Shown here: one piece after another, positions 45,550 through 56,543 of the stretch
Position numbering within the stretch: position 1 is the stretch's first letter
Layout of the letters: each line of letters opens with the position of its first letter
Assembly: GCA_019973155.2 (NCBI GenBank)
Contig: BPQB01000007.1
Span: 124,001 to 188,000 of the forward strand
DNA length: 64,000 bases
Reading direction: 5' to 3'
Source of the DNA: Phanerochaete sordida
Taxonomy: Eukaryota; Basidiomycota; Agaricomycetes; Polyporales; Phanerochaetaceae
Program-made: the position numbers and the translations under genes
The notes under the pieces: generated by a model
What the model was told of the DNA's origin: nothing
The model's database searches: none
The model's input: only the letters and a program-made list of their open reading frames with translations

Positions 45550-46520
45550 ATGAACCCGGGATACGGCACCGTGCAGTGGCTTGACAGTGTGTTCAAGACA
45601 CGAGCCAGATCAGAGGAGCTGCTTCGACCCGAGCTCGAGAACGGTGTCATCTCCCAGCACGACTACGAGCTAGCCACACAGTTCCTCCCAGGCTACCACC
45701 GCTACTACCCAGTGAGCACGTCCCGCGCCTCCCGCCCCGCCCCGCCTCATCCGCGTCGCCGCAGTACATCGACGGCGGCGTCGCCACGAGCCTCACCACA
45801 GCCTACGGTACCTTCTACCGCAAGCCGCGCTGGCCGCAGCCGCGCCTCGTCCTCTTCGGCTCGATCGCGTACGTCGTCGGCGCGTTCGCGGGCCAGCTCC
45901 GGCGCGCGTCCGCGCACCTCAACTTCGTCAAGACCCTCGACGACCGCGCCGCCTTCTTCCACGCCCTCCAGAACGTGCACCGCCGCCTCGGCGGAGAGAG
46001 CACACTCGACTGGCTCAGCGTGCCCGCGCGCGACGGCGGCGGCGGCGCTCCCGGCCCCGGCCCCATGGCACGCGCGCCGCTCCCGCGCGCAGACGTGCAC
46101 GGCGACGTCCCGCAGCCGGTCGAGGGCGACGCGCCGTGGACGGCCGCCGAGCCGTTCCCGCGCGCGGGCGGCGCCTCCGCCGCAGAAGGTACGTCGTGCA
46201 CCCGCGCCGACGCTCCTGCTCACGCCGACACGCGCACAGCCGCGCCACCAGACACACCGGGCGCACAGGGCGCGCAGGTCGCGGCGCACGCGAAGAGCCG
46301 CTGGAACGAGATCCGCACGGCGAACGCGCGCGGCGCGCAGGCGTCGTCGTGGGACGCGCTCCGGCAGCAGCACGAGCGCCGCCGCAACGTCGACGACGTC
46401 CAGCAGCAGCAGCCGCCGGCGGGCTTGCCTGGGATGAGCGACCTCGAGGCAGAACGCGCGCAGGAGCAGGCGCGGTTTGATGCGATGCTGGAGGCGGAAC
46501 GAAAGATCGCGGGAGGGTGA
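45550..46520 (+). CDS. OCIA-like membrane protein (tentative)
   Basis: Three exons, 45550-45711, 45765-46188 and 46269-46520, joining in frame to 278 residues. The first ~55 residues are helical (MNPGYGTVQWLDSVFKTRAR). Then a hairpin of two hydrophobic segments: VATSLTTAYGTFYRKPRWPQ and RLVLFGSIAYVVGAFAGQLR. Such a hairpin after a short N-terminus resembles OCIA-domain mitochondrial/endosomal proteins, but the match is weak. The C-terminal half is GC-rich, Pro/Ala-rich and charged, and includes ASSWDALRQQHERRRNVDDV, similar to the Trp-Asp-x-Leu-Arg tail motif of fungal OCIA-like proteins. An upstream in-frame GTG at 45511 is not a credible eukaryotic start. Membrane association is likely; function unknown. 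Confidence 0.65.
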
Positions 46521-46886
46521 GCCGCGTGCACACCGTACGCTGAAGCACGCGCCGAACGCGCTGCGCCACCGCCCTTGCGCATGCAGATCATTTATGTAAT
46601 GCATTTATTCTGAGGTACCGGAATCAATTGAATGTCCGGCAGGGGTACAGACGGTAGCGATGATATGAATGTGTGTTGTTACATGACACCAAACAGTAAG
46701 CATGTCCGAATAGCGGGAGCGACGGGGAAAACTAACAAAGCAAGACGAAGGAGCGGTGATATTTATTACACATACAACCCAACCCGAATGAGAATGTCCT
46801 GTTGATAACCTAGTATGACACGGGAGAGCAAAATAGCAAACGAAGAGACAAACCAGCACAGCGACAGGCACAGGCACGATGCGCAA
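46521..46886. other. Convergent intergenic region
   Basis: 366 bp between the 3' ends of the OCIA-like gene and the Zn2Cys6 regulator; AT-richer than either flank. No gene recognised. Confidence 0.5.
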
Positions 46887-49798
46887 TCACGACGGCGGAT
46901 ACGCCGGATGCAGGTTCGGGGGCATGTAAGTCCTCGCGCTGGGGCCCGCGGCGGCGGCCGCGCGCGCGCGCCAGCCGGTCATGTCGCCGGCGTCGTGGTG
47001 CTCGTGGGGGAGCTGCTGGCGGCGCGCGGCGCGCTGGACGCCCATCGGCGGCGTGTGCACCGCGCCGCGGAGCGACGTCGGTGCGGCGTCGGTTTGCTCG
47101 TCGTACGGCGTGCTGTTCGGGAGGGGCGCGCCGCCGCCGCCGTCGCCCGCGGCGCCGTCCTTGTTGATCGGGAACACGCCCGAGTGCGAGAACGGGTAGA
47201 GGGGCACGCCCATCTCGAGCGGGTGCATCTGCGTCGTCATCCGCACGATCTCGGTCATCAGGCCTTGCAGCAGTTTCTCCTGGCGGGCTGGAGGGGCGGG
47301 CGTGAGCCTCGGGATTCTGGATAGAGGTGCGCCTGCCACTCACTGCCGATAGGTGAACGGTTGCCGTACTCGAGCATCGCAAACCTGGAATAAATGTCAG
47401 GCACCGCGGGAGTCAGACCGGCGTAAAGCTGACCTCAGGACGTTGATCTCGCCCCAAACCGTGGACTCCCGAGCTGTGTCGTTGATCTCTATGAAATACT
47501 TGCAGAGCTGGATTTGGACCACGGCAGCAAGATACCAGCAGATCTGTGGGGATGTCAGCGGCGAATCACTGAAACGCATCCGGGACACTTGCCGTGACAA
47601 ACGGATGCAACCTGCTGATATCCAGTGATGTCTCTGAGAGGCTGTAATACGCGGAAAGGATGGATCGTGTCGCATTCATGCACCGTGATGTTGATACGCT
47701 CTGGGAGTCGTTGAAGTCGATGTACGAATTATGAAGCGTGATGGCCGCGCTGCGCTCGCGTTAATTAATCCGACGTTCTCTCCGGAGCTGTCGGGGAACT
47801 TACGCGTGGGGAACAACGTGAACCATATAGAGGTCAGTGTCGAGCGCGCCATCTTCACCAAGGCCGAGATGTTTGAAATTCTGCGGTAAACATTGAAGAA
47901 ATTCGACGCCGACGAGCCGATCTAGTTCTTCGAAGCCGGGCGTCGAGAATGGATTTTGGGTCTTGAGCTGCGGTGCCCGCAAGTTCGTGCGAGTATTATG
48001 GTCTGTCACGCGCCCAAAGAGCATTACTGCCTTAAGAAAGAGAAGGAACGAGTCCGTGTATGATGGTATATGGCGCACAAAGACGTCTTTGGTGGCCAGG
48101 TCTTGTGGATTGCCGGGGATATTTGACTGGCAGTCCATCAGCGAGCAGCTCGGAGGCAAGCGTGGGTCACGTACATTGAGTTCAAAGTCTATGCTTCGAA
48201 GGGGGAACTCCGTTCCGATATCACGTTCGTCGACGCCGTGCAGCCATCCGCCCACGGACACAATGCGATCGAACATGATGGTCATCCACCACGACCTGCG
48301 TCGGCACTCGAGCTCCTTGAAATCTTTCGGCGGCGCGAGGTACGCCCCTGGAGAGCTGCCGCCCTGCGCAGCGGAGAAGGTGCCCGGGTAGTTAAGTCGC
48401 AGTGGGATGGCGACCCGTGTTTGGAAGCCTGCGAAGATCCAGACTTCCACCCAACGACCTTCCTGGTAGAAGTACCAGGAGAGGAGGGTGCAAGCCTGCA
48501 TTACAGGGAAGATGTCCTGTCCGGAGGCCATCGTCCTGTCGATGTACGACCTCGTCTTGCTGACATGGAATTCAGCAAAGCGGTCGCGACGGGTGCCGTC
48601 TGGCATGGTGATTATATCGTGGGAAGCCCATCGAGAAGCAGAGGCGCACTAGGTTATGAGACCATGAGGCGGAGACCGTGCTCGAAACAGACTGTATCAC
48701 TCACGATAGCGTGTAAAACAGCAGAATGAGGGAAATTAGGGTCCTTGGGATGGAGATGCATTGAAGTTAGAAACGTAGGCCTGTGCAAAACGCGGGAACC
48801 ACACGGATCGCATCTGAAGAAGACCTCGATACTAGGACGACGACGTGAGAATTCTTGTTGGCGGAGTGAGAGTGAGAGGCCGCTCACTAATGATTAAGGA
48901 CCTCTGAATCCGGTAGATCTGGGTCCCACCCAGAAAACAGAACGTCCATCATCATCGGATCGTTGCCTCGACCGGCGGTAGGCTGCAGTATCTGAGGACT
49001 CGAGGACGACCCGCGCAGCTGCGATTCCGGGCTCTCCATGGAAACACCGTTGACCATCTCCATGGTAGGAGAGACGATCGTTGAGCTGCCATTGGGGCTG
49101 CTGAGCGTCGGGGAGCGTCCTGCCGAGCCCCCAGACAAGCCCGAGCCCACGCGTTGGTGTGGAGACGGGTACTGGTGCGGCGGCGAGGCCGAGCCTGAGT
49201 TGAAATTTCGCGCCTCGTTGAGCTGGCTTCGGAGTGTGGCTAAGCAGGATTTGTGAGAGCCGTCCCGGTGTTGGACGGGCGGGAGAACTTACATATCTGC
49301 TCCTCCAGCAGGCGGATCCTATCGATAGGGTCGACTTCAGGTGCAATGGGCAACCCGTCGACAGGATCATAAGAGCATTGAGGCTCTGTTGGATGTCTAT
49401 TGTGGACATGGGTCAACAAATGAGTTCGCATGCTGAGATAGTGTCGCGTGCGTACGCGTATCCGACAGGCGGTGGCACACTGATGAGTGCTTGCCATTGC
49501 CTAGAGGGGGGAGGCAGGTTATTCATCTGTCATAATGACAAGGGCAGGGCACTCACTTGACGCAGGTTCCGCAATGTGGACGCGCAGCATCACATTTCTG
49601 TCGTGCGGCAGTGAGCTCGGGCTGGTCGGGGAAGCAGAGCCTGAGCACGCACCAGCTTGCGCTTTCTGCACGACAGACAGGCCTGAAGACGAGGAATGGT
49701 GAGGACGGAGAGGTGGAGGCGGGAGAGAGAGGCCGTGGACAGACCTGGTTTCTACGCAAAGCCGAACGGCTCGCGGCGGAGGCGGACGCTTTGGGCAT
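46887..49798 (-). CDS. Zn2Cys6 fungal-specific transcription factor
   Basis: Nuclear regulator. Exon 1 starts at ATG 49798 and ends RRNQ. A 30-nt exon (49653-49682) encodes ACLSCRKRKL; the next gives KCDAARPHCGTCVK; later small exons give QWQALISVPPPVGYA and HPTEPQCSYDPVDG. Five Cys fit Cx2Cx6Cx6Cx2C, but the sixth is 24 residues further on. A short coil, DPIDRIRLLEEQISTLRSQL, follows as the usual dimerisation element, then a Ser/Pro-rich linker with MMMDVLFSGWDPDLPDSEVL. The middle (47.7-48.9 kb) is the Fungal_trans domain: FFRCDPCGSRVLHRPTFL, SWYFYQEGRWVEVWIFAGFQ and RRRSWWMTIMFDRIVSVGGW. The C-terminus is Pro/Ala-rich, stop at 46887-46889. Target genes unknown. Confidence 0.9.
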
Positions 49799-51227
49799 GT
49801 ACCTGCAGTGCGCCAGGCAAAGGGTATGGCGGACAGAGAGAGGGGGTTGGGCTGGGCTCGTCGGGCGCGAGAAACCGTTTTAATAAACGGGCAGGGGGGT
49901 CACGGACAGTGTTTGCGGAGAGGGAGCTTGCGGCACGGAGGATGCATGAGAGCGCTCGAGGTTTCCCCGCGGCACAGTTATACGCGTGCCGCACGCACGT
50001 TATCACCCACCGCCCGATTCGACTGCCCGGTTCCCAGTCCTCGAGCCCGCCTGCGCCTGCGTCTGCCCGCCATCTCGGTCCAGCCCCGTTGCCGTCTCAC
50101 CAAACCTGTGCCCGCCCCCAGCCTTTTCCCGCCGAGCTCGCTGCCACAGGACCGCCAGCGCCAAGCCCCAGCCGCCCGCGAACCAGGCCCAGCAACTCGG
50201 CGCCCCTCCCAGTCCTCCACCGCCGTTGGAAAACGTCCGGCTCGCAGCGTCGCCCAGCGACCGCCTCGGCCGCGCGCCGGCGAGCAGCCGCACGCCAGCC
50301 CGACGCTCGCGACGCACGCACACACACCCGCGAATATCCTGGACGAGGGCCCTTTGGGCGGTGTACGACGTGCCGCAGGCGATCGGCTGAGCCTTCCCTG
50401 GTTTCAGGATCGATCGTTTCGCCACATCCCTTGCGTCACATGCGCCAACGAGTCTCGCGTCGGTCGGCTTTGTGGCGGCTGCAGACGACGCCTGCGTCAT
50501 CCGCCCTGCCTGCGTTTACTGCTACGGCCGCCGTCCGCGCTCTGGGGGCCGCCCGCCCATAACCACGAAAGACACAGCCATCGCGCAACCATGCATGATC
50601 TAGGGTCGGCGGCATCCCCCAGGCCATATCATTTCCCTAGCTGATCTGCAGCTCTCTCGCGTGCATCGTCCCTCAGCATTGCACAGTCCGTCGTGCGAAC
50701 GATCTTCCTCGCCGCGCGGTCAAAGAGCGTCTGCGCAAATGTCCTTTCTTCAACGACGTCTCAGACAGCCACCTCCAAGCGCGCGACTGCGCTGGGTGCC
50801 GCTCGTGGACAACTCTGTCTAATTAATGTGTTCGGTGATCACTATTCGCAGACATCACATCTCCGGAGGCGGCTGAAAGGAGCCCTCAACGTTGCGATAG
50901 CAATGTTCAGCCGGAATTTGCCCGTTGAAGGGCGGAGTATACAGTTATTTCGACAGTCACTTTGGCGCGTTCAATGAATGCAGAGAATGCGTCTCCGTCC
51001 GTCGAGAAGCGCGAAAGGATGACATTGCTTTACGGAATACCACTGCCTCCGCGTGGCCTGTGGCTGAGCGTTGACGACCAGTCAAAGTCTATGCACCGCG
51101 TCACGTTAGATAACGGTGCTCCAAGGCCGTGCGTGACTGCGCTCGGCATGGCGAATTCGGCGACTTTCTACGACCTGGTGCAGCAATCGGTCGTCAGCAG
51201 AGCCCGAAGACTTGGGAAAATGTCACC
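49799..51227. other. GC-rich upstream region of the regulator gene, no gene recognised
   Basis: 1.43 kb between the regulator start (minus) and the 3' end of the YjbQ gene (minus). Between about 49980 and 50560 the sequence is C-rich on the plus strand and open in several frames at once. The resulting Pro/Arg/Ala-rich peptides share no codon preference with neighbouring genes. From 50640 to 51220 only short frames are seen. It may contain a long promoter or leader, or a non-coding transcript. Confidence 0.5.
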
Positions 51228-52095
51228 TCACAGAATTGTTGCAACGATCTTCCTGGTATGAGGCGCATGCCTAAACTCAGTGAGGTAGATGCCTAAGTTG
51301 AGGCGTCGAGCATAAATTTGGCAGTCACCGGTTGAGTGTCCAGGAAAGCTTACCTTGCCAGGTTCCCAGGTTCAAATGCCCGTTGGTAATAGGAATCGAG
51401 ATTGACGATCCGACGAGGGACGCCTTGGTGTGCGAGACGCTACGGTGCCTCAAATGATGAACAAGAACATATCTGCTTGGTCATGAGACGCACGAATCAC
51501 TGAAAAAACACGCCCACTCTGTCAGCAATCTTTCGCAAAGTACAGCAGAGCAGGAGAAGCTGACTGACTCGGGGCCCTCATCCGTGTGGCGCCAGTCCAG
51601 GCTCTCAGGGACCACGGTGTCCAACGCCATGTCCATATCTACCGCAGCCAACATCAGCGAAACGGAGCGGAGGCGCTGCTGCGGCAGAAATAGCGGGCAG
51701 TCCTGACCTTTGCGAACATCTTCGTGCCATGATGGAGACTCAATGCGCTATGGCCGTGATAAGACTGGGTGACCGTTACATACCGGAGTCGTAGTTCTCG
51801 TTGACCGTCAACGCGGCAGACGTGTGCTGGCTATGGCACGGGAACCCGCAGGAATGTCAACCATTATCCGCGCGGGTCAATGTTGCGGTGCAGAGCACTG
51901 ACATGAACAAGAACAGCATCCCAACCTGGCCCAGTCTCTGTCAGCGTCGCGCGAACTTGTGCTGGACCGCTGTCGGCACCGGGCACGCACCTGGACGCCC
52001 TGGACGCCGGGCGCGATCTGGGCGAGCACCTCGTCTGTGACGAGATGGCAGCCCTTGGCGCGCCTGGACAAGGTGAAGGTCTTCTGCCAGCCCAT
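51228..52095 (-). CDS. YjbQ/UPF0047-family protein (secondary thiamine-phosphate synthase-like)
   Basis: Small cytosolic protein of the YjbQ family; the bacterial member has been reported to have weak thiamine-phosphate synthase activity, and the true role is unclear. Eight exons join in frame: 51991-52095, 51903-51925, 51784-51830, 51708-51719 (12 nt), 51569-51638, 51494-51499 (6 nt), 51354-51439 and 51228-51292, giving 137 residues, the normal length. The protein reads [20 protein letters not shown], then [20 protein letters not shown] (the QHTSxALxxNEN motif), then [20 protein letters not shown], then [40 protein letters not shown] and RKIVATIL. Conserved His/Asn/Glu of the family are present. 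The 6-nt exon restores the DD of the EGPDD motif; skipping it keeps the frame but loses two residues. Confidence 0.9.
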
Positions 52096-52370
52096 GGTCG
52101 TGTTTGGCCGTGTGTGAGGTTGCAGGCAACTCGCGTGTCCGAGACGGAGCCCGACAGACACGCCATCAAAATTGATGGACGATGACGCGACGCCTCCTCA
52201 GTGGGACCGCCTCTTCCGATAAGGAAGGGCCAGTCGTTCGCTCTCCGACAAACAAACTTTGCAGTACTATATCTCCAGACATAACATTCGCGAAAGAAAA
52301 TATAGCATAACGACGCGGCGGCAAAGCGATACATGGTTCTAGCGTACAACATGCCCCCACACGGAACCCC

Positions 52371-53480
52371 TCAGTCCTGGCCCTCGCCATATCTTTTGTA
52401 CGTCGCCCGGTCAAATCCACCGCGGTTGCCTGGGACGTTCCGGCGGTTGCAATGATTCGCATAATGGCCGCGTTCACCGCACTAGAACACAACGGTCAGC
52501 TTGCGCAATGAAATTGGATAGATATTGTAGACTCACCTTGAAGCACACGACGTCCTCCAAGTTCCGCCGGCTGCCAGGGGGACCCATCGTCCCACCTCCG
52601 CCCGGCGGACCCGAACCGCCGTATCCACGGTCGAAGTCCGCGTACCTCCCGTACCCAGGAGGCGGCGGCCCCAAATCGCGCTGTGACGGGGGCTCTGGAG
52701 GCTCGTACGCCTTCGCTGGGGGCAGATCCGGTTTCGGACTGGGGACGATGTCAGGATCCGAGTCACGTCGGTGCAAGTATAAGGGACTCACTGGCCACGC
52801 GGGCATTCTGGTCCCAGAGGGCAGAACCCGGTCAGGTAGTTCTGGCAGACGACCCTGCGGACGTGCTTGCGCGGGCATGCTGGACCTGGAATCACTAGTC
52901 AGCCGACGCCTAGAACGATGCAAAGAGCCACGTACCAAGCTTGCAGAATCCTCTGTTGTAGTCAGGGCACTCCACTCGCCGCTCCTTCGGGTGCGCATAC
53001 AAGCACTCGTCCCCTGCGGAGCAGTAGCCGTACTTCGCGTACCACCAGCATTCGGGCATCCGCCTCAGGTTGTACTCATGCAAGAACTCGCATTGGTCGC
53101 CCTTCTTACACAGTCCACGCAGCCAGTGCTTGCAGACGGTAGAGAGACGCTCCCGCTCACGAGGATGCGTGGGTAGCTGCTTCGGTGGTTGGAAATTTTG
53201 TGTGGAGGGTGTCGTGTGCCGCAGAGGACAGTGCAGCGGGCCCAGAGGGCACCCTGTCGCTGTCAGGTTGAGGCGACATATCTGATCATCTACGGGTCAC
53301 AGCTTAGTACGCGGTTCTCGCTGACACGGCCATGCAGAACGCACCTTTGTCCAACTTGATCCCAAGCTCACTCTTCACGTAGCCCTCCTCCGTAAAATTG
53401 TTTTGGTGGAACTGAGGTCGTATCAGGTCCTTGAGACCCGTTGGCGCAGCAAGAGGGTTGGATGTGGTCGAGTTCATCAT
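52371..53480 (-). CDS. YTH1: mRNA 3'-end processing factor YTH1 / CPSF30 with C-terminal zinc knuckle
   Basis: CCCH zinc-finger subunit of the cleavage and polyadenylation factor that recognises the poly(A) signal. ATG 53480 (or the next codon) starts MMNSTTSNPLAAPTGLKDLI. Successive CCCH fingers appear: ICRLNLTATGCPLGPLHCPL, then VCKHWLRGLCKKGDQCEFLH, ECWWYAKYGYCSAGDECLYA, ECPDYNRGFCKLGPACPRKH and VCQNYLTGFCPLGPECPRGH. That is the five-finger array of CPSF30. A Gly/Pro-rich linker then leads to CFKCGERGHYANHC, a CCHC zinc knuckle that animal CPSF4 has and budding-yeast Yth1 lacks. The C-terminus ends RATYKRYGEGQD, with stop at 52371-52373. Divergent from seipin, 237 bp between starts. Confidence 0.95.
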
Positions 53481-53717
53481 GCAAGTTTATTAAGGGTATC
53501 CGAGGACGTCGTCGTCCAAGCCAGAGAAACGTTGTGACATCAAGCGAGCGCTGAGTAAGATCTAGATCTGGTGTGCGCTTATCTCAGCATTTCCATTTGT
53601 GGACAGCGCGTGTCGCACTGACGGCGAACGCGAGGACGCAGCTTGGCAGAAACCTCGCGTGTCGGACGTGTCCAGGTCGCGACAAGAGGCGAACACATCG
53701 CCCAAATACCCGCTCGC

Positions 53718-55001
53718 ATGGACGAGGAAGAGAAGTACGCTGTCAGTCCCGGAGGCACGACTCAGGACGCCTTCGCCGACTATCCCTTCGTCCTCCGCGT
53801 GCCCTTGAAACTCTGCGCCGGCTTTCTCTCCTCGGGCTTCCGCTTCATCCGCCCATATGCGCCCCAGCTCGTCCCGCTGGCTGTGTTCGTATGCGCGATC
53901 CCCGCGCTGCTGTTCTTCTCGTTTTCCTCGGGCTGGTTCGTTTGGAGGAGCATCGCGGTAGGATGGGAGGTACCCCTGTACCTCCAGTACGGGTATGTTC
54001 AGTCCCCCGTATCTCTTACAGCGAGATCTCACTTGGGTTGCTTCCAGTGACGGTCCATCGCCGTACGCGCATGTCGCTTTGCCTCCGCTTGTCTCACGAC
54101 AGGCGTATGACGTCTCGTTGCACCTGCAAGTCCCAACGAGTCCTTCCAACCTAGAGCTCGGGAACTTCATGGCGAGTCTCACGATAGCCACTGCGAGCAA
54201 CCAAACACTCGCTGTTGCACGGAGACCCGTGCGTTCTTTCCACTTATATGCGACCGCTGATGCCTATATGCGCCACCAGGCTTTGGTTCTGCCTATGACC
54301 TCTACGCCCTTCTCCTTCGTTTGGACCAAGCCAGGGGTGATCGAACTGACTATTCCTATGCTCACCAACGTGGAGATGGCCAAGAGCGGTGCCTCAGCAC
54401 ACGTCGAGATCGGCCGGCGTGACCAATGGAAGACCATACGGACAGGCGAGGGTCGGGAGCTGAGTGTATCATCAGCGATGCTGCGCGGCGTCGTGGTGCA
54501 CCACGGACTCAGGCAAGGCGCTGCACGCTCATGCGCTCTCATTACTGACACGCCGTTTCAGAGGGATCCTCACACGCTTCCCACTGCTGACGTCGATGCT
54601 CGCAGCGGCGTCGTTCTTCTTCATCTCTTTCGTCATCCTCGCTTCGTGCATCTTGCCCGCGGTGGAGTGGCAGTTCCACGAGGAGCCTCAGCCGATCGAA
54701 CCCGCCGTGTATGAGAAGCCGCGTCGGGCGCGCAGGCGACCGCGCGATGAGTCCAAGATTCGCAGGGGCGTGCCCAGACGTAGCCCGAGCCACGGCTCAT
54801 CCAGCAGGACCTCCTTTGTATGTGTTTCAAACTTTCTCATGCGCCTCTACATTATTGAGATGCCGGCCGTAGTCTGTCACGCAGCAACAGGAACCTCAAG
54901 GAATTAAGACTGAAGATATACCAATTGAGTTTCCCTCGGAGACAACGCCGCTCAGGCGCAGACGGTCTCGGTTGTCGCAGCCCTCGGAATCGGAAGAGTA
55001 G
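53718..55001 (+). CDS. SEI1: Seipin, lipid droplet assembly protein
   Basis: ER protein that organises lipid-droplet budding sites. ATG 53718 (MDEEEKYAVSPGGTTQDAFA). The first transmembrane helix is LVPLAVFVCAIPALLFFSFS. The lumenal seipin beta-sandwich follows: VPLYLQYGDGPSPYAHVALP, ALPPLVSRQAYDVSLHLQVP, ELGNFMASLTIATASNQTLA and RRPVRSFHLYATADAYMRHQ. After VVVHHGLRGILTRFPLLTSM comes the second helix, LAAASFFFISFVILASCILP. The cytosolic tail is Arg/Ser-rich and ends SRLSQPSESEE. The N-in, C-in two-helix topology and the seipin core (around QYxxxxPxAxVxL) are clear. The intron at 54513-54561 begins GC (GCAAGG) and ends AG, a GC-AG intron; no GT donor nearby keeps the frame. Confidence 0.93.
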
Positions 55002-55172
55002 CAAGCATAGTGTATAATATCCGGAAAGCAATCCAATCCAAGTATACCCAGAATAATCGAAAACTGTCTACATAATCAAGCAGCCGCAACCACGTTTTGA
55101 GGCGTGGTTGGGGACAGGCGCAGTCTGTGGACGATCTGCTAAGGTGACTAGGGTTGCTGAGGTCCCATATAG

Positions 55173-56543
55173 TCATTCATGCGCTGGTTCGTCCTTGGGT
55201 GGTGGCGTCTCGACGGCTATTGGCGACCGGACAACCTCGACGTCCTCCCTCTTCTCATTTTCTTCCTTCGGCGCCGGCTTCGTCGTCTTCCGCTCTTCGA
55301 CGCTCTCGGGTTCTGCCTTCGGCTCCGGCGTAACCTCGAACTCTTCGTCCGGCTTCAACTCGACCGTCACCTCGTCTTCGTCCTTCACTTTCACGACTGG
55401 CTTGACTGCTTCGACTTCGACCGCAACTAGGGTCTGCGGTGTCTCCGGTTCCAGCTCGAGCTTGACATCTTCCTCTGTCTTCTTCTCGACCAAGTCTTCT
55501 TCAACCTTCTCCTCCTTAGCCGGCTGCTGGATCTCCTCCTTGGCCGCCTCCTTGGCCTCCTTCTTTGCCTCCTTCTGTGCCTCCTTGGCCTCCTCTCTGA
55601 CTTCCTTCGACACCTCCTTCTTGACCTCTCTCTCATCCTTCACGACGACCTTCGGCATCTTCGGCTTCGGCTCCGCCTTGCCCTTCGCGTTTTCCTCTGC
55701 TTTCGCCACCTTCGCTGCAGCCTTGGCAATGGTTCGCGGGGGCTCCATAGGCTCCGCGAGGCCCGCAACGAGATCCTTCGCTTCGTCCCCGCCAAGCCCG
55801 AGCTCCGCGACCAACGCCGCGAGCTCGTCCTTGGACACGCTCACGTTCGCAAGTCCGAATTCGGCTAGCTCCTCGCCAGCGTTGATTTCACTCTTCTCTT
55901 TCTCCCTGAGGGCCTGCGGCGAGGGCGAGGGCGAGCGGGACGGCGCGTGCTTTGGGAACATTTGCAGCGGGGAGTATGCGCCAGGAACACCTATCGCCTG
56001 CTGCGGCGCGACTGGTGGCTCGTCCACGAACGGCTGGTAGTCTTCATTGCGGCGAAGGAATATCTCGAGTTCATCGAACTCTACAGCTTCTTCACTGCAG
56101 CATAATTTTAGTACGCAGGGATATCCTCATTCGAGTGCACGCACAACTGGGAGAAAGTCTAGAGCCGAATGAGCATATACACATCGCATATAAGCTGGTA
56201 CACGTACGCCAATAAAGTCACCCCCAACTAGGAATCCCGGGAGCTGCTGTTTGTCTGTTTGAGAACAAGAACAACATCAGTCCATGATGTGGGTCCATAT
56301 GTATGCAGTGACGGACCTGTTGGTGCCTTCCTCTTCCATAGCCGCTTCGCGTCCTCGTCGGAGGCCAAGTCATAGGACGTGAACGGTATCTTCTTGACCT
56401 GGAGCAGCCGGAGGAGATACTCTGGCGGGCACAGCGTCAGGGCACGTCCGAGTGCAATTAACGCAGCGCGCACCTTGGCGCCGCCTCAGTTCAACCTGCG
56501 ACGCGATGGTGGTGAGGAAGACCTGGATCGGTGGGGGAGCCAT
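55173..56543 (-). CDS. SH3BGR-like thioredoxin-fold protein with Lys/Glu-rich tail
   Basis: ATG 56543 (MAPPPIQVFLTTIASQVELR). Exons join to EYLLRLLQVKKIPFTSYDLA, SDEDAKRLWKRKAPT, then QLPGFLVGGDFIG and later EEAVEFDELEIFLRRNEDYQ. This is the SH3BGR/glutaredoxin-like fold: a beta-strand with a Ser/Ala-type turn in place of the redox Cys, the DLASDE motif and a cis-Pro loop (QLPGFLVG). The Cys pair of true glutaredoxins is absent, so redox catalysis is unlikely. The C-terminal ~280 residues are a highly charged, repetitive helix-prone tail (KEVSKEVREEAKEAQKEAKK) followed by Val/Glu/Pro repeats, and end in KDEPAHE at the stop 55173. The tail is conspicuous but common in basidiomycete members as far as I know. 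It is head-to-head with the LMW-PTP gene. Confidence 0.8.

Noticed and set aside
45747..46604. Minus-strand 285-residue frame overlapping the OCIA-like gene
   Set aside because: Arg/Ala-rich composition shadow of GC-rich exons; no domain.
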